64,000 bases of DNA, taken from assembly GCA_017461605.1 (NCBI GenBank), contig JAFTXN010000004.1:19853-83852 (forward strand), in the 5' to 3' direction. Both the position numbers and the translations under genes were made by a program. Shown here one piece after another: positions 44,982-53,425 of the stretch (its first letter is position 1; every line of letters starts with the position of its first letter). The DNA comes from Bacteroidaceae bacterium (GTDB lineage: Bacteria > Bacteroidota > Bacteroidia > Bacteroidales > Bacteroidaceae). Below the pieces are notes generated by a model. That model was given only the letters and a program-made list of their open reading frames with translations. It was not told the origin of the DNA and made no database searches.

Positions 44982-44994
44982 TACCTTTGCTTCG
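44982..44994 (+). promoter_or_regulatory. ilvE promoter -7 element
   Basis: TACCTTTG at 44982-44989 overlaps the start of the first 84-bp repeat. In the later copies the same position reads AACCTTTG, so only the first is a full match. The predicted leader is about 237 nt. No good -33 box is seen. Confidence 0.5.
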
Positions 44995-45199
44995 CCAAGA
45001 GTTGGCTGCGGCTCGGCAGAAAGGCAAAACCGAAAATTTTGCCTTAGTCTGCACTCAACTTGCACAACCTTTGCTTCGCCAAGAGTTGGCGGCGGTTCGG
45101 CAGAAAGGCAAAACCGAAAATTTTGCCTTAGTCTGCACTCAACTTGCACAACCTTTGCTTCGCCAAGAGTTGGCGGCAACTCTTCGGAAAGGTGAACAC
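44984..45199 (+). repeat. 84-bp tandem repeats in the ilvE leader (2.5 copies)
   Basis: Copies begin at 44984, 45068 and 45152, exactly 84 bp apart; the third is partial and diverges after about 25 bases. Each full unit has two inverted repeats: GCCAA-GAG-TTGGC near its start and AAGGCAAAA / TTTTGCCTT (9-bp stem, 7-nt loop) further in. The first two copies differ at only a few bases. Confidence 0.85.
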
Positions 45200-45230
45200 A
45201 AACTGATAACAACCAACAAAAATATTCACA

Positions 45231-46250
45231 ATGGAAAACATCGATTGGAAAAACCTTGCATTCGGCTACATACCCACTGACTACAACGTTCGTTGCTATT
45301 GGCGCAACGGCCAATGGGGCGAAATAGAAGTCAGCTCCACCGACAGCATCAACATACACATGGCGGCCACTTGTCTGCACTACGGACAAGAAGCCTTCGA
45401 AGGCCTCAAGGCTTTCCGCTGCCCCGATGGCAAAATACGCATCTTCCGCATGAAGGACAACGCAGAGCGTCTGCAGAGCACTTGTCGCGGCATCATGATG
45501 CCCGAACTGCCCACCGAACGCTTCGAAGCCATGGTGGAAAAAGCCATCCGCTTGAACGAACGTTTCGTGCCGCCTTACGAAAGCGGCGCAGCCCTCTACA
45601 TCCGTCCGCTGCTCATCGGCACAGGACCACAAGTGGGTGTGAAACCTGCCGAAGAGTATCTGTTCCTGATCTTCGTCACACCCGTAGGTCCCTACTTCAA
45701 GGGCGGATTTGCCACCACCAACTATGTCATCATGCGCCAGTACGACCGCGCAGCGCCCCTGGGCACCGGTACTTACAAGGTGGGAGGCAACTATGCCGCA
45801 TCGCTTCGCGCCAACAAGGCCGCGCACGACGCAGGCTACTCCTGTGAGTTCTATCTCGACGCCAAAGAGAAGAAGTACATCGACGAATGCGGTGCAGCCA
45901 ATTTCTTCGGCATCAAGGACAACACTTACATCACACCGAAGTCGACCTCCATACTGCCCTCCATCACCAACAAGAGCTTGCAGCAATTGGCCTCCGACCT
46001 GGGACTGAAAGTGGAATGCCGCCCCATTCCCGAAGAGGAACTCTCCACCTTCGAAGAAGCCGGCGCCTGTGGCACGGCTGCCGTCATCAGCCCCATCGGC
46101 CGTATCGACGATATGGAGAGCGGCCAGAGCTACGTTTTCGCCAAGGACGGCAAACCCGGCCCCATCTGCGAGCGTCTCTACAAGCGTCTGCGCGACATTC
46201 AGTACGGCATCGAGCCCGACACACATGGTTGGGTCACCGTGCTCGACTGA
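45231..46250 (+). CDS. ilvE: Branched-chain amino acid aminotransferase
   Basis: A 339-residue fold-type IV PLP enzyme making leucine, isoleucine and valine from their 2-oxo acids. LHYGQEAFEGLKAF, GTYKVGGNYAASL (carrying the PLP lysine), DECGAANFF and the GTAAVISPIG phosphate-binding loop identify the class II bacterial BCAT. It follows an unusual leader of tandem repeats (44984-45199) with no ATG between the predicted promoter and 45231. Confidence 0.96.
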   Translation: MENIDWKNLAFGYIPTDYNVRCYWRNGQWGEIEVSSTDSINIHMAATCLHYGQEAFEGLKAFRCPDGKIRIFRMKDNAERLQSTCRGIMMPELPTERFEAMVEKAIRLNERFVPPYESGAALYIRPLLIGTGPQVGVKPAEEYLFLIFVTPVGPYFKGGFATTNYVIMRQYDRAAPLGTGTYKVGGNYAASLRANKAAHDAGYSCEFYLDAKEKKYIDECGAANFFGIKDNTYITPKSTSILPSITNKSLQQLASDLGLKVECRPIPEEELSTFEEAGACGTAAVISPIGRIDDMESGQSYVFAKDGKPGPICERLYKRLRDIQYGIEPDTHGWVTVLD

Positions 46251-46332
46251 GACCCAACTTTAGCTGCTGCGGCCGAGCCATGACAGCAAGCACACGACCA
46301 AATCCGACAACCCAACTAACAACACAAAGAAT

Positions 46333-47040
46333 ATGAAAAGTAATTCACAAATACGCCGCGAGGCCCGCAAGAACCTGTCGGGCTTCACCTACGAGGGACA
46401 GCCGATCAGCGGCAGTTATCCTGAAAGCATGTGGGGCACTTTCGTCCTCATGACCTTCCTATACATGATTATCTCAGGCATTGCGCAATCTCCCTGCAAC
46501 GTAGCCGACTATCTGCTGCAGCTCGATGCCGATTCCGGCGTCGCCTTTCCGCTCTATCTCTGTGGCATAGCGCTGATACTGCTTGTGCTTCCGATGGGCT
46601 GGGGATACGTCGTAAGTTTTCTCAACCACCGACGCGGAGTGCACGTAGACATTGACCAACTCTTTATGGGCTACAAGCAATTCGGCCGCATCTTCGTGGC
46701 TTATTTGCTCAACAGTCTCTACGTTCTCCTGTGGACGTTGCTGCTCATCATACCGGGCATTGTGAAATCGCTCTCCTACTCGCTGATGCCCTTCATCCTG
46801 GCCGACAATCCCGGAATGTCGGGCGAACAAGCCATCTGCCGAAGCATGGAGATGATGCAAGGCAACAAATTTCGCTTGTTCCTACTGATACTCAGCTTCA
46901 TCTGGTGGGCAATTCTGGCCATACTGACTTGTGGCATCGGATTCCTGTGGCTGTATCCCTACGTGTATGCTTCCTTGGCCGCCTTCTACGACGATGTGAA
47001 GGCAGACTTCGAGAAGAAAGATGTCACTGCCGAAGCCTGA
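46333..47040 (+). CDS. DUF975 family membrane protein
   Basis: A 235-residue integral membrane protein with about five or six hydrophobic segments. The start REARKNLSG, the central FLNHRRGVHVDIDQLFMGYKQFG and IIPGIVKSLSYSLMPFILADNP are typical of DUF975. The family has no known activity. It lies 82 bases after ilvE without an obvious terminator between, so some cotranscription is possible. Confidence 0.82.
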   Translation: MKSNSQIRREARKNLSGFTYEGQPISGSYPESMWGTFVLMTFLYMIISGIAQSPCNVADYLLQLDADSGVAFPLYLCGIALILLVLPMGWGYVVSFLNHRRGVHVDIDQLFMGYKQFGRIFVAYLLNSLYVLLWTLLLIIPGIVKSLSYSLMPFILADNPGMSGEQAICRSMEMMQGNKFRLFLLILSFIWWAILAILTCGIGFLWLYPYVYASLAAFYDDVKADFEKKDVTAEA

Positions 47041-47106
47041 TTCACACAAGCATCAGCATTTATCCCTCACCCTCTTTACAGAACCTCCAAACAACACCCG
47101 AAAATC

Positions 47107-47994
47107 ATGAAAACCTTTTCAAAGAAAATACTCCTTTTTGTTTTCCCGACCCTCCTGGTCGGCAGTTTGGCCGGATGCCGCGGCGATGCCGAGAAATTGG
47201 CTGAAAAAGAACGCGAACTGGAAGAACTCCGTCAGTTGGCCGAGCTCGACAAACGTGAAATGGAGAACCAATATGCTCAGTTCGCTCTGCAATACGACGA
47301 ACTCAAGAAGGGAATCAAGGACGACTCACTCATCGCACGTCTGGATGCCGAGCAGAAACGTGCCGAGTCCCTCTTGGCCGAGCTGAAACGCGTGAAGAGC
47401 AACGACGCGGCCGAGATACGCCGTCTGAAGAAGGAGCTCGAAACCGTGCGTGCCGTGTTGCGCACCTATGTATTGCAGGTAGACTCACTGCAACGCCTCA
47501 ACCAGACGCTGACGTCCGAGCGCGATGAAGCGCGTGCGCAATATGCCGAAGCCACGACGCAGATAAGCAACCTCAACTCCGAGCGCGAAAGTCTGACAGA
47601 GCAAGTGGCCATCGCCGCACAGCTCAACGCCACCGGCGTAAGCATCTCGCCCATCAAGAAAAACGGCAAGCGCGCCAAGAAGACCAAAGACGTGGTGCGC
47701 TTCGGCGTTACGTTCACCGTTACACGCAACGTGACGGCACAGGCAGGCAATCGAAACGTGTACATCCGCCTCATGAAGCCCAACCAAAGCGTGGCCAATC
47801 CTGCCGGAAACTTCACGTACGAAAACAGAAGCATTGAGTATTCTGCCACAAAGACTATCGAATATACCGGAGAGGAACAAACCGTCAGCATGTACGTTCC
47901 CATCAACGAATTCCTCAGTCCGGGAAATTACGCTGCCTATATCTTCATCGACGGACAGATGATAGGTTCCGGCACACTCAATATGGAAAAATAA
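47107..47994 (+). CDS. Lipoprotein with long coiled coil and beta domain
   Basis: A 295-residue protein of unknown function. The signal sequence ends in a lipobox (SLAGC), so the mature protein probably starts at Cys24 as a lipoprotein. Residues about 28-175 form a long charged coiled coil (for example EKERELEELRQLAE and RRLKKELETVRAVL). The last 100 residues are beta-rich (VRFGVTFTVTRNVTAQ ... VSMYVPINEFLSPGNY). It may bridge the envelope by its coiled coil, but this is only a structural suggestion. Confidence 0.72.
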   Translation: MKTFSKKILLFVFPTLLVGSLAGCRGDAEKLAEKERELEELRQLAELDKREMENQYAQFALQYDELKKGIKDDSLIARLDAEQKRAESLLAELKRVKSNDAAEIRRLKKELETVRAVLRTYVLQVDSLQRLNQTLTSERDEARAQYAEATTQISNLNSERESLTEQVAIAAQLNATGVSISPIKKNGKRAKKTKDVVRFGVTFTVTRNVTAQAGNRNVYIRLMKPNQSVANPAGNFTYENRSIEYSATKTIEYTGEEQTVSMYVPINEFLSPGNYAAYIFIDGQMIGSGTLNMEK

Positions 47995-48114
47995 GCACAG
48001 CCACAACACACTTGCACAAGACACACATGCGCGTGGCCACGCGATGCATAAATAATATATAAGGATGCATCCGCCGTCGCCACCCATCACAAAAACATCC
48101 ATCAACGACACATC

Positions 48115-49512
48115 ATGAAGAAGATACTGTTCCTGATTTTTGCACTGCTTTCTTTCCCCGGCATGGCCCAGGAGGAAAGCACACCGGCTCCCATGGCCGA
48201 AATACCGACCACCTATCGCTATCGCGTATATCTGACGGACAAGAAACAAAGTCCCTACTCGCTGAAGCGTCCCGGCGAGTTCCTTTCTGAGAAAGCACTG
48301 CAGCGCCGCGCACGCCTCAAGCTGAAAGTAGACGAACACGATTTGCCGGTTTCGCCCACCTATCTCAGCGGTCTGAGAACGCTTGGCGTGAAAGTGTTGC
48401 ACTGCAGCAAGTGGAACAACACCGCCGTGGTGGAAACTCAGGACTCCACTTTGGTCGACAGCATCAGCGCCCTGCCCTACGTGAGCAGCGTTCTGAAAGT
48501 TTGGAAAAGCAACAACCGCAACGTTACGATGGAACAACCCGAACGTAGCAGCATCGTTACCAACAAGCTGACTGCTACGCCGAAATACTATGGTGCCGGC
48601 CAGCAACAAATCGAAATGCTCAACGGACATCTGCTGCACAAGGAAGGATTTCAGGGAGAGGGTATGACCATTGCCGTAATCGACGGAGGTTTCTACAACG
48701 CCAACCTGCTGTCTGCACTCAGCAAGTGTAAAATTTTGGGCACGCGCAATTTCGTTCGTCCCGAAACCGGTGTCTACGATGAGCAAGAGCACGGCATGAT
48801 GGTGCTCTCCTGTATAGGAGCCAACGCACCCTTTGCCTTTGTCGGCACAGCGCCCAACGCATCTTTCTACTTGCTGGTGAGCGAAGACGGGCACTCGGAG
48901 AGTCTTGTTGAAGAAGACAATTGGTGCGCTGCTGTGGAGTATGCAGACAGTTTGGGATGCGACATCATCACAAGTTCCCTGGGATATACAGAATTTGACG
49001 ACAAAACCACGTCGCACAAATATCACGAGATGGACGGCCGCACTGCCATCAACAGCCGTTCGGCCTCGTTGGCTGCAAGCAGAGGTTTGTTGGTGCTCAA
49101 CAGCGCCGGCAACAGCGGAAACGACCAATGGAAACTAATTGGTTTTCCTGCTGATGCACACGACATCCTCGCTGTAGGCGCAGTGAACGCTGATGGTCGC
49201 AACACTTACTTCTCCTCACTCGGAAATTCTGCCGACGGACGCATCAAACCCGAAGTGATGGCCATGGGAGGCAAAACCACGGTGCTGGAAACCGACGGAA
49301 GCATTGAGACAGCCAACGGAACGAGTTTCTCATGTCCCGTGCTCTGTGGAGCGGTGGCCTGTCTGTGGCAGGCATTTCCCAACAAGCGTCCCGAGGAAAT
49401 CATCAAGGCTGTATGCCAATCGGGCAATAATGCCCAGCATCCCGACAATGTGTATGGATACGGCATCCCCGACATGTGGCGCGCCTACAATCTATTGAAG
49501 AAAGCCAAATAG
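48115..49512 (+). CDS. Secreted S8 (subtilisin-like) serine protease
   Basis: A 465-residue protease with signal peptide (1-18, ending PGMAQ). The catalytic triad is visible as Asp190 in IDGGFY, His226 in EHGMMV and Ser404 in NGTSFSCP; NSAGNSGN holds the oxyanion Asn region. About 140 residues between the signal and the Asp probably form a propeptide or inhibitor-like domain. There is no sorting tail. It is followed at 31 bases by xseA, so it may head an operon with unrelated genes. Confidence 0.92.
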   Translation: MKKILFLIFALLSFPGMAQEESTPAPMAEIPTTYRYRVYLTDKKQSPYSLKRPGEFLSEKALQRRARLKLKVDEHDLPVSPTYLSGLRTLGVKVLHCSKWNNTAVVETQDSTLVDSISALPYVSSVLKVWKSNNRNVTMEQPERSSIVTNKLTATPKYYGAGQQQIEMLNGHLLHKEGFQGEGMTIAVIDGGFYNANLLSALSKCKILGTRNFVRPETGVYDEQEHGMMVLSCIGANAPFAFVGTAPNASFYLLVSEDGHSESLVEEDNWCAAVEYADSLGCDIITSSLGYTEFDDKTTSHKYHEMDGRTAINSRSASLAASRGLLVLNSAGNSGNDQWKLIGFPADAHDILAVGAVNADGRNTYFSSLGNSADGRIKPEVMAMGGKTTVLETDGSIETANGTSFSCPVLCGAVACLWQAFPNKRPEEIIKAVCQSGNNAQHPDNVYGYGIPDMWRAYNLLKKAK

Positions 49513-49543
49513 CATTTCCCAAAATCCCTCTCACACCTCCGAC

Positions 49544-50866
49544 ATGCCTTCGCTCAGTCTATACGAACTCACAGGGCTTGTGCGCGAAACCATCGAGCGT
49601 TCTCTCAATCGAGAATACTGGTTGGTCGCAGAGCTGAGCGAAGTACGCGTAGGCAGCAACGGGCACTGTTATTTGGAGTTCGTTGAGAAATCGCAGCGCA
49701 ACGGCACACTCTTGGCCAAAGCGCGAGGCAACATCTGGAAAAGCACTTACCAACAATTGGCACCCTATTTCGAGCAGACCACCGGCACAGCCCTTATGCC
49801 TGGACTGCAAGTGAGGGTACAGGTGAGCATTTCCTTCCACGAGCTATACGGCTTTGCGCTTACGGTAAGCGACATCGACCCTTCCTACACGCTTGGCGAA
49901 GCAGCCCGACAGCGCAAGGAAATCCTTGACCGCCTGAGCGCAGAAGGCGTACTCACGCTCAACAAGGAGCTGTCCCTGCCACGATTGCTCCAACGCATTG
50001 CCGTCATTTCCAGTCGCACTGCCGCCGGCTACGGAGACTTCTGCCGTCAATTGGACGAAAGTCCCTATCGTTTCACACTGGGGCTCTACGAAGCCACCAT
50101 GCAAGGCGAAAAGGCCGAAAGCACCATCATCAACGCTCTCGACCATATTGCGGCAGACGAAAGCCTTTGGGACGCTGTGGTCATCATTCGGGGCGGTGGC
50201 GCGACCAGTGACCTGTCGTGCTTCGACACTTACGAACTTGCCACCAACGTTGCCCAATTTCCGCTGCCCATATTCATAGGCATCGGGCACGAGCGCGACG
50301 AATCTGTGTTGGACCACGTGGCTCACACACGCTTCAAGACACCTACGGCCGTGGCTGCGCATCTCGTCATGAGGCAACAGGAAGAAGCCGAACTGATGGA
50401 GAAAAATGCGCAACGCCTTGCCCAAGCCGCAACTTCGCAGCTGAGCAGCGCCATACACCGGTTGCAAATGCAATCGCTCCGACTGCAGGCCGCCACAACG
50501 AGGTGCATCACTCGCAAACGGGAACAACAGATGCAATTCTCCGCACGCCTCGCCCTGCAAGCGCATCGACAGATAACGAGATGTCACAGCTCGCTGACAG
50601 ACGCTGCACAACGCATCAAGCCGGCTGCCTTGCGGCGCATCGAGAAAGAACGGCACACCCTTCTGCTATGCGGGAGCATTCTGCAGATGGCTTCGCCCGA
50701 ACGCATCCTTCAGATGGGCTACAGTCTGACCCTGCACAAGGGAAAAGCCGTGCGCCACGCCGATACGCTGAAAGCCGGCGACATCATCACCACTCGCGTG
50801 GCCAACGGCACACTCCGCAGCGTGGTTTGCGAGCAAGCCTCCGGCAAAGACACCACATCCTCCTGA
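49544..50866 (+). CDS. xseA: Exodeoxyribonuclease VII large subunit
   Basis: A 440-residue subunit with the OB-fold N-terminus (LTGLVRETIERSLNREYWLVAELSE), the catalytic domain with RIAVISSRTAAGYGDF and VVIIRGGGATSDLSCFD, then IGIGHERDESVLDHVAH, and a long helical C-terminus ending in a short beta part. With XseB it degrades single-stranded DNA. Its stop is three bases before xseB. Confidence 0.95.
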   Translation: MPSLSLYELTGLVRETIERSLNREYWLVAELSEVRVGSNGHCYLEFVEKSQRNGTLLAKARGNIWKSTYQQLAPYFEQTTGTALMPGLQVRVQVSISFHELYGFALTVSDIDPSYTLGEAARQRKEILDRLSAEGVLTLNKELSLPRLLQRIAVISSRTAAGYGDFCRQLDESPYRFTLGLYEATMQGEKAESTIINALDHIAADESLWDAVVIIRGGGATSDLSCFDTYELATNVAQFPLPIFIGIGHERDESVLDHVAHTRFKTPTAVAAHLVMRQQEEAELMEKNAQRLAQAATSQLSSAIHRLQMQSLRLQAATTRCITRKREQQMQFSARLALQAHRQITRCHSSLTDAAQRIKPAALRRIEKERHTLLLCGSILQMASPERILQMGYSLTLHKGKAVRHADTLKAGDIITTRVANGTLRSVVCEQASGKDTTSS

Positions 50867-50869
50867 ATT

Positions 50870-51073
50870 ATGAAGAAAGCAGCATTGACATACGAACAAG
50901 CAGCCAAACGCATCGAGCAGATAGTGGCCGACATTGAGAACGGCAGGCTCGATATCGACCAACTCAGTCCGGCACTCAAGGAAGCACAGCAACTCCTGAC
51001 GTTCTGCAAGGAACGTCTCTTGAAAGCCGAGGCTGAAATCGAACAAATACTCCCGACAGACCAAACACCATGA
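50870..51073 (+). CDS. xseB: Exodeoxyribonuclease VII small subunit
   Basis: A 67-residue helical hairpin protein; [25 protein letters not shown] and [15 protein letters not shown] match XseB, which binds the XseA C-terminus in several copies. It overlaps trmB by four bases (51070-51073), which implies coupling. Confidence 0.93.
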   Translation: MKKAALTYEQAAKRIEQIVADIENGRLDIDQLSPALKEAQQLLTFCKERLLKAEAEIEQILPTDQTP

Positions 51074-51843
51074 GCAAAAATAAGCTATCCAAATTTGCCG
51101 ATATGGCATCCTATCCCCATGTCTTCGAAGCACCGGGCACACCTCTGTCAGAGCCGCACCCGATGCGCGGACATTGGCACGCAGATTTCTTCCACAACGA
51201 TCACCCCATCGTGCTCGAGTTGGGATGCGGCCGCGGCGAATATACAGTGGGCTTGGCCCGACTCTTCCCTGACAAGAACTTCATCGGCGTAGATATCAAA
51301 GGCGCTCGCATGTGGTCCGGAGCCACAGAGGCATTGCAGGAAGGGCTTCCGAACGTTGCCTTCGTGCGTACCAACATCGAATTCATCGAACGCTTCTTTG
51401 CGCCCAACGAGGTGGCAGAAATATGGCTCACCTTCTCGGATCCACAGATGAAGAAGGCAACCAAGCGCCTCACGTCTACATATTTCATGCAGCGCTACAG
51501 AAAATTTCTGACGGACAACGGCATCGTTCACCTCAAGACCGACAGCAACTTCCTGCACACCTACACGCACCACATGGTGCAGCACAATGTGCTCCCCCTG
51601 CTTGAGGAAACCGCCGACCTATATGGAGAGATGGCCACGGCCTTCGATGCCGACACGCAGCGCATCCTGTCCATCCAGACCTACTATGAGAGCCAGTGGC
51701 GTGCTCGCGGACTGGCCATCCGCTACATGAAGTTCTGCCTGCCTCAGAGCGGCGAGTTGCAGGAACCCGATGTAGAAATTCCGCTCGACGAATATCGAAG
51801 TTACAACCGCTCCAAGCGATCCGGCCTGGAGTATAGCAAATAA
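51070..51843 (+). CDS. trmB: tRNA (guanine46-N7)-methyltransferase
   Basis: A 257-residue SAM-dependent enzyme that makes m7G46 in t[22 protein letters not shown] is the SAM loop and [10 protein letters not shown] follows. The usual FPDPWPKKRH motif is here [14 protein letters not shown], apparently a lineage variant that keeps the Asp. It has an extended N-terminus typical of Bacteroidetes TrmB. It overlaps xseB and lies 28 bases before a Dabb gene. Confidence 0.9.
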   Translation: MSKNKLSKFADMASYPHVFEAPGTPLSEPHPMRGHWHADFFHNDHPIVLELGCGRGEYTVGLARLFPDKNFIGVDIKGARMWSGATEALQEGLPNVAFVRTNIEFIERFFAPNEVAEIWLTFSDPQMKKATKRLTSTYFMQRYRKFLTDNGIVHLKTDSNFLHTYTHHMVQHNVLPLLEETADLYGEMATAFDADTQRILSIQTYYESQWRARGLAIRYMKFCLPQSGELQEPDVEIPLDEYRSYNRSKRSGLEYSK

Positions 51844-51871
51844 TTTACTCACCTTTCAAACAATCAAAACC

Positions 51872-52177
51872 ATGCTGAAACATATCGTAATGTGGAGCTT
51901 CATCGATGGAGCTGCCGACAAGAGCCGCGCCGAACACGCGGCGTGGATGAAGGAACACCTGGAAGCCCTGGTGGGTGTCGTTCCGGAAATTCGCAGCCTC
52001 GAAGTAGGCGTCAACCAAAGCACCAGCCCGATGGCTTATGACGCTGTGATGACGCTTGTGGTGGACGATGCAGAAGCGCTGAAGCGTTACCGCCAACACC
52101 CCGAGCACATCAAGATTTCCGAATACTGCCAGGCAGTGCGCCAAGCGCGTGTCGTGGTCGATTATGTCATTCCTTGA
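51872..52177 (+). CDS. Dabb (stress-responsive A/B barrel) protein
   Basis: A 101-residue ferredoxin-like barrel protein. MLKHIVMWSF at the N-terminus and the YRQHPEHIKISEYCQAVRQARVVVDYV C-terminal half are the Dabb signature. Members are dimeric, and some act as small-molecule enzymes or stress proteins. Function here is unknown. It sits between trmB and mrp, ten bases before the latter. Confidence 0.85.
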   Translation: MLKHIVMWSFIDGAADKSRAEHAAWMKEHLEALVGVVPEIRSLEVGVNQSTSPMAYDAVMTLVVDDAEALKRYRQHPEHIKISEYCQAVRQARVVVDYVIP

Positions 52178-52187
52178 AAACGCTGAA

Positions 52188-53288
52188 ATGCAACTCTACC
52201 CAAAACTCATCACTGACGCACTTGCCACAGTGCGCTACCCGGGAACGGGTAAAAATCTCATAGAAGCCGAGATGCTGGAGGACGATCTCCGCATCGATGG
52301 CATGAATGTGTCGTTCTCGCTCATCTTCGAACGCGACACCGACCCGTTTCTCAAGTCTGTGGTGAAGGCTGCTCAAGCTGCCATCCACACCTACGTAAGT
52401 CCCGAAGTCAATGTTGCTGTCAGCGTGAAGACCACCCAGGCTGCGCGTCCCGAGCCCGGCAAGATGCTGCCCCAAGTGCGCAACGTCATTGCCGTGAGCA
52501 GCGGAAAGGGCGGTGTGGGCAAGAGCACCGTTGCAGCAAATCTGGCCGTGGCACTGGCAGCACAGGGCTACAAGGTCGGACTGCTCGACGCCGATGTCCT
52601 CGGTCCCAGCCTGCCCAAGATGTTCAGTATGGAGCACGAGCAGATTTTTGCCGAAATGCGCGACAATCGCCAAGTGCTCATCCCGGCATTGAAATACGGA
52701 GTAAAGGTACTCAGCATCGGCTTCTTTGTCCGCCCCGAAACTGCTACGGTGTGGCGCGGCGGTATGGCCAGCAATGCCCTCAAGCAGCTCATTGCCGACG
52801 CCGACTGGGGCGAGCTCGACTACTTCATCCTCGACACTCCTCCCGGCACGGGCGACATTCATCTCACCTTGCTGCAAAATTTAGCCGTGACGGGTGCGGT
52901 CATCGTCAGCACGCCGCAACAGGTAGCCTTGGCGGACGCACGCAAGGGTATCGACATGTATCGCAACGACAAGGTGAACGTGCCCATCCTCGGCTTGGTG
53001 GAAAACATGGCATGGTTCACACCGGCTGAACTTCCGGAGAACAAGTACTACCTCTTCGGCCGCGAAGGTGTGAAAGCACTGGCCGAAGAAATGGGGGTAC
53101 CTCTGCTGGCCCAAATCCCCCTTGTGCAGAGCATCTGCGAGAGTGGCGATCAGGGCGAACCCGCTGCTCTGCAAGCTGAGAGCCTCACCGGTAAAGCCTT
53201 TGCCCACCTGGCCGAAGCCGTGGTGCGCGAAACCGAACGCCGCAACCGACAGCTGCCTCCCACACAGGTGGTGGCCATGAAGAAATAA
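52188..53288 (+). CDS. mrp: Mrp/NBP35 family P-loop ATPase (Fe-S carrier type)
   Basis: A 366-residue protein. A MIP18/DUF59-like domain occupies residues 1-85, then the P-loop SSGKGGVGKSTVAANLA near residue 105 and GLLDADVLGPSLP. Mrp proteins are thought to carry Fe-S clusters, using a CxxC in the C-terminal part to bridge a dimer. Here the segment after ENMAWFT reads PAELPENKYYLFG with no CxxC. The start at 52188 is preferred over 52149 inside the Dabb gene. Confidence 0.9.
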   Translation: MQLYPKLITDALATVRYPGTGKNLIEAEMLEDDLRIDGMNVSFSLIFERDTDPFLKSVVKAAQAAIHTYVSPEVNVAVSVKTTQAARPEPGKMLPQVRNVIAVSSGKGGVGKSTVAANLAVALAAQGYKVGLLDADVLGPSLPKMFSMEHEQIFAEMRDNRQVLIPALKYGVKVLSIGFFVRPETATVWRGGMASNALKQLIADADWGELDYFILDTPPGTGDIHLTLLQNLAVTGAVIVSTPQQVALADARKGIDMYRNDKVNVPILGLVENMAWFTPAELPENKYYLFGREGVKALAEEMGVPLLAQIPLVQSICESGDQGEPAALQAESLTGKAFAHLAEAVVRETERRNRQLPPTQVVAMKK

Positions 53289-53323
53289 GCCGGAAGCCTT
53301 CCGACAACGGCTTCAGAGAACTG

Positions 53324-53362
53324 CCAAGCGCCCGACGAGACCTCCCTTCGGGCGCTTGGTTT
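53324..53362 (+). terminator. Terminator after mrp
   Basis: A perfect 12-bp stem (53324-53335 with 53348-53359, loop 12 nt), then TTTA. Confidence 0.75.
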
Positions 53363-53425
53363 ATCCACACATCTCGTCCGAGACCAAGGACGGGAGTCAG
53401 AAAGACAAATAAACAACAGAGAAGA

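Noticed and set aside
44984-45199. Tandem repeats as a CRISPR array
   Set aside because: Units are contiguous at 84 bp with no unique spacers, and no cas genes are nearby.
45231-45260. Leucine-type attenuator peptide before ilvE
   Set aside because: No ATG-started leader peptide with branched-chain codon runs exists between the predicted promoter and ilvE.
44948-45280. 110-residue open frame with 28-residue in-frame repeats over the ilvE leader
   Set aside because: The 84-bp repeat length is a multiple of three, so every frame looks repetitive. The ATG lies upstream of the predicted promoter, and the frame runs into ilvE without any family resemblance.
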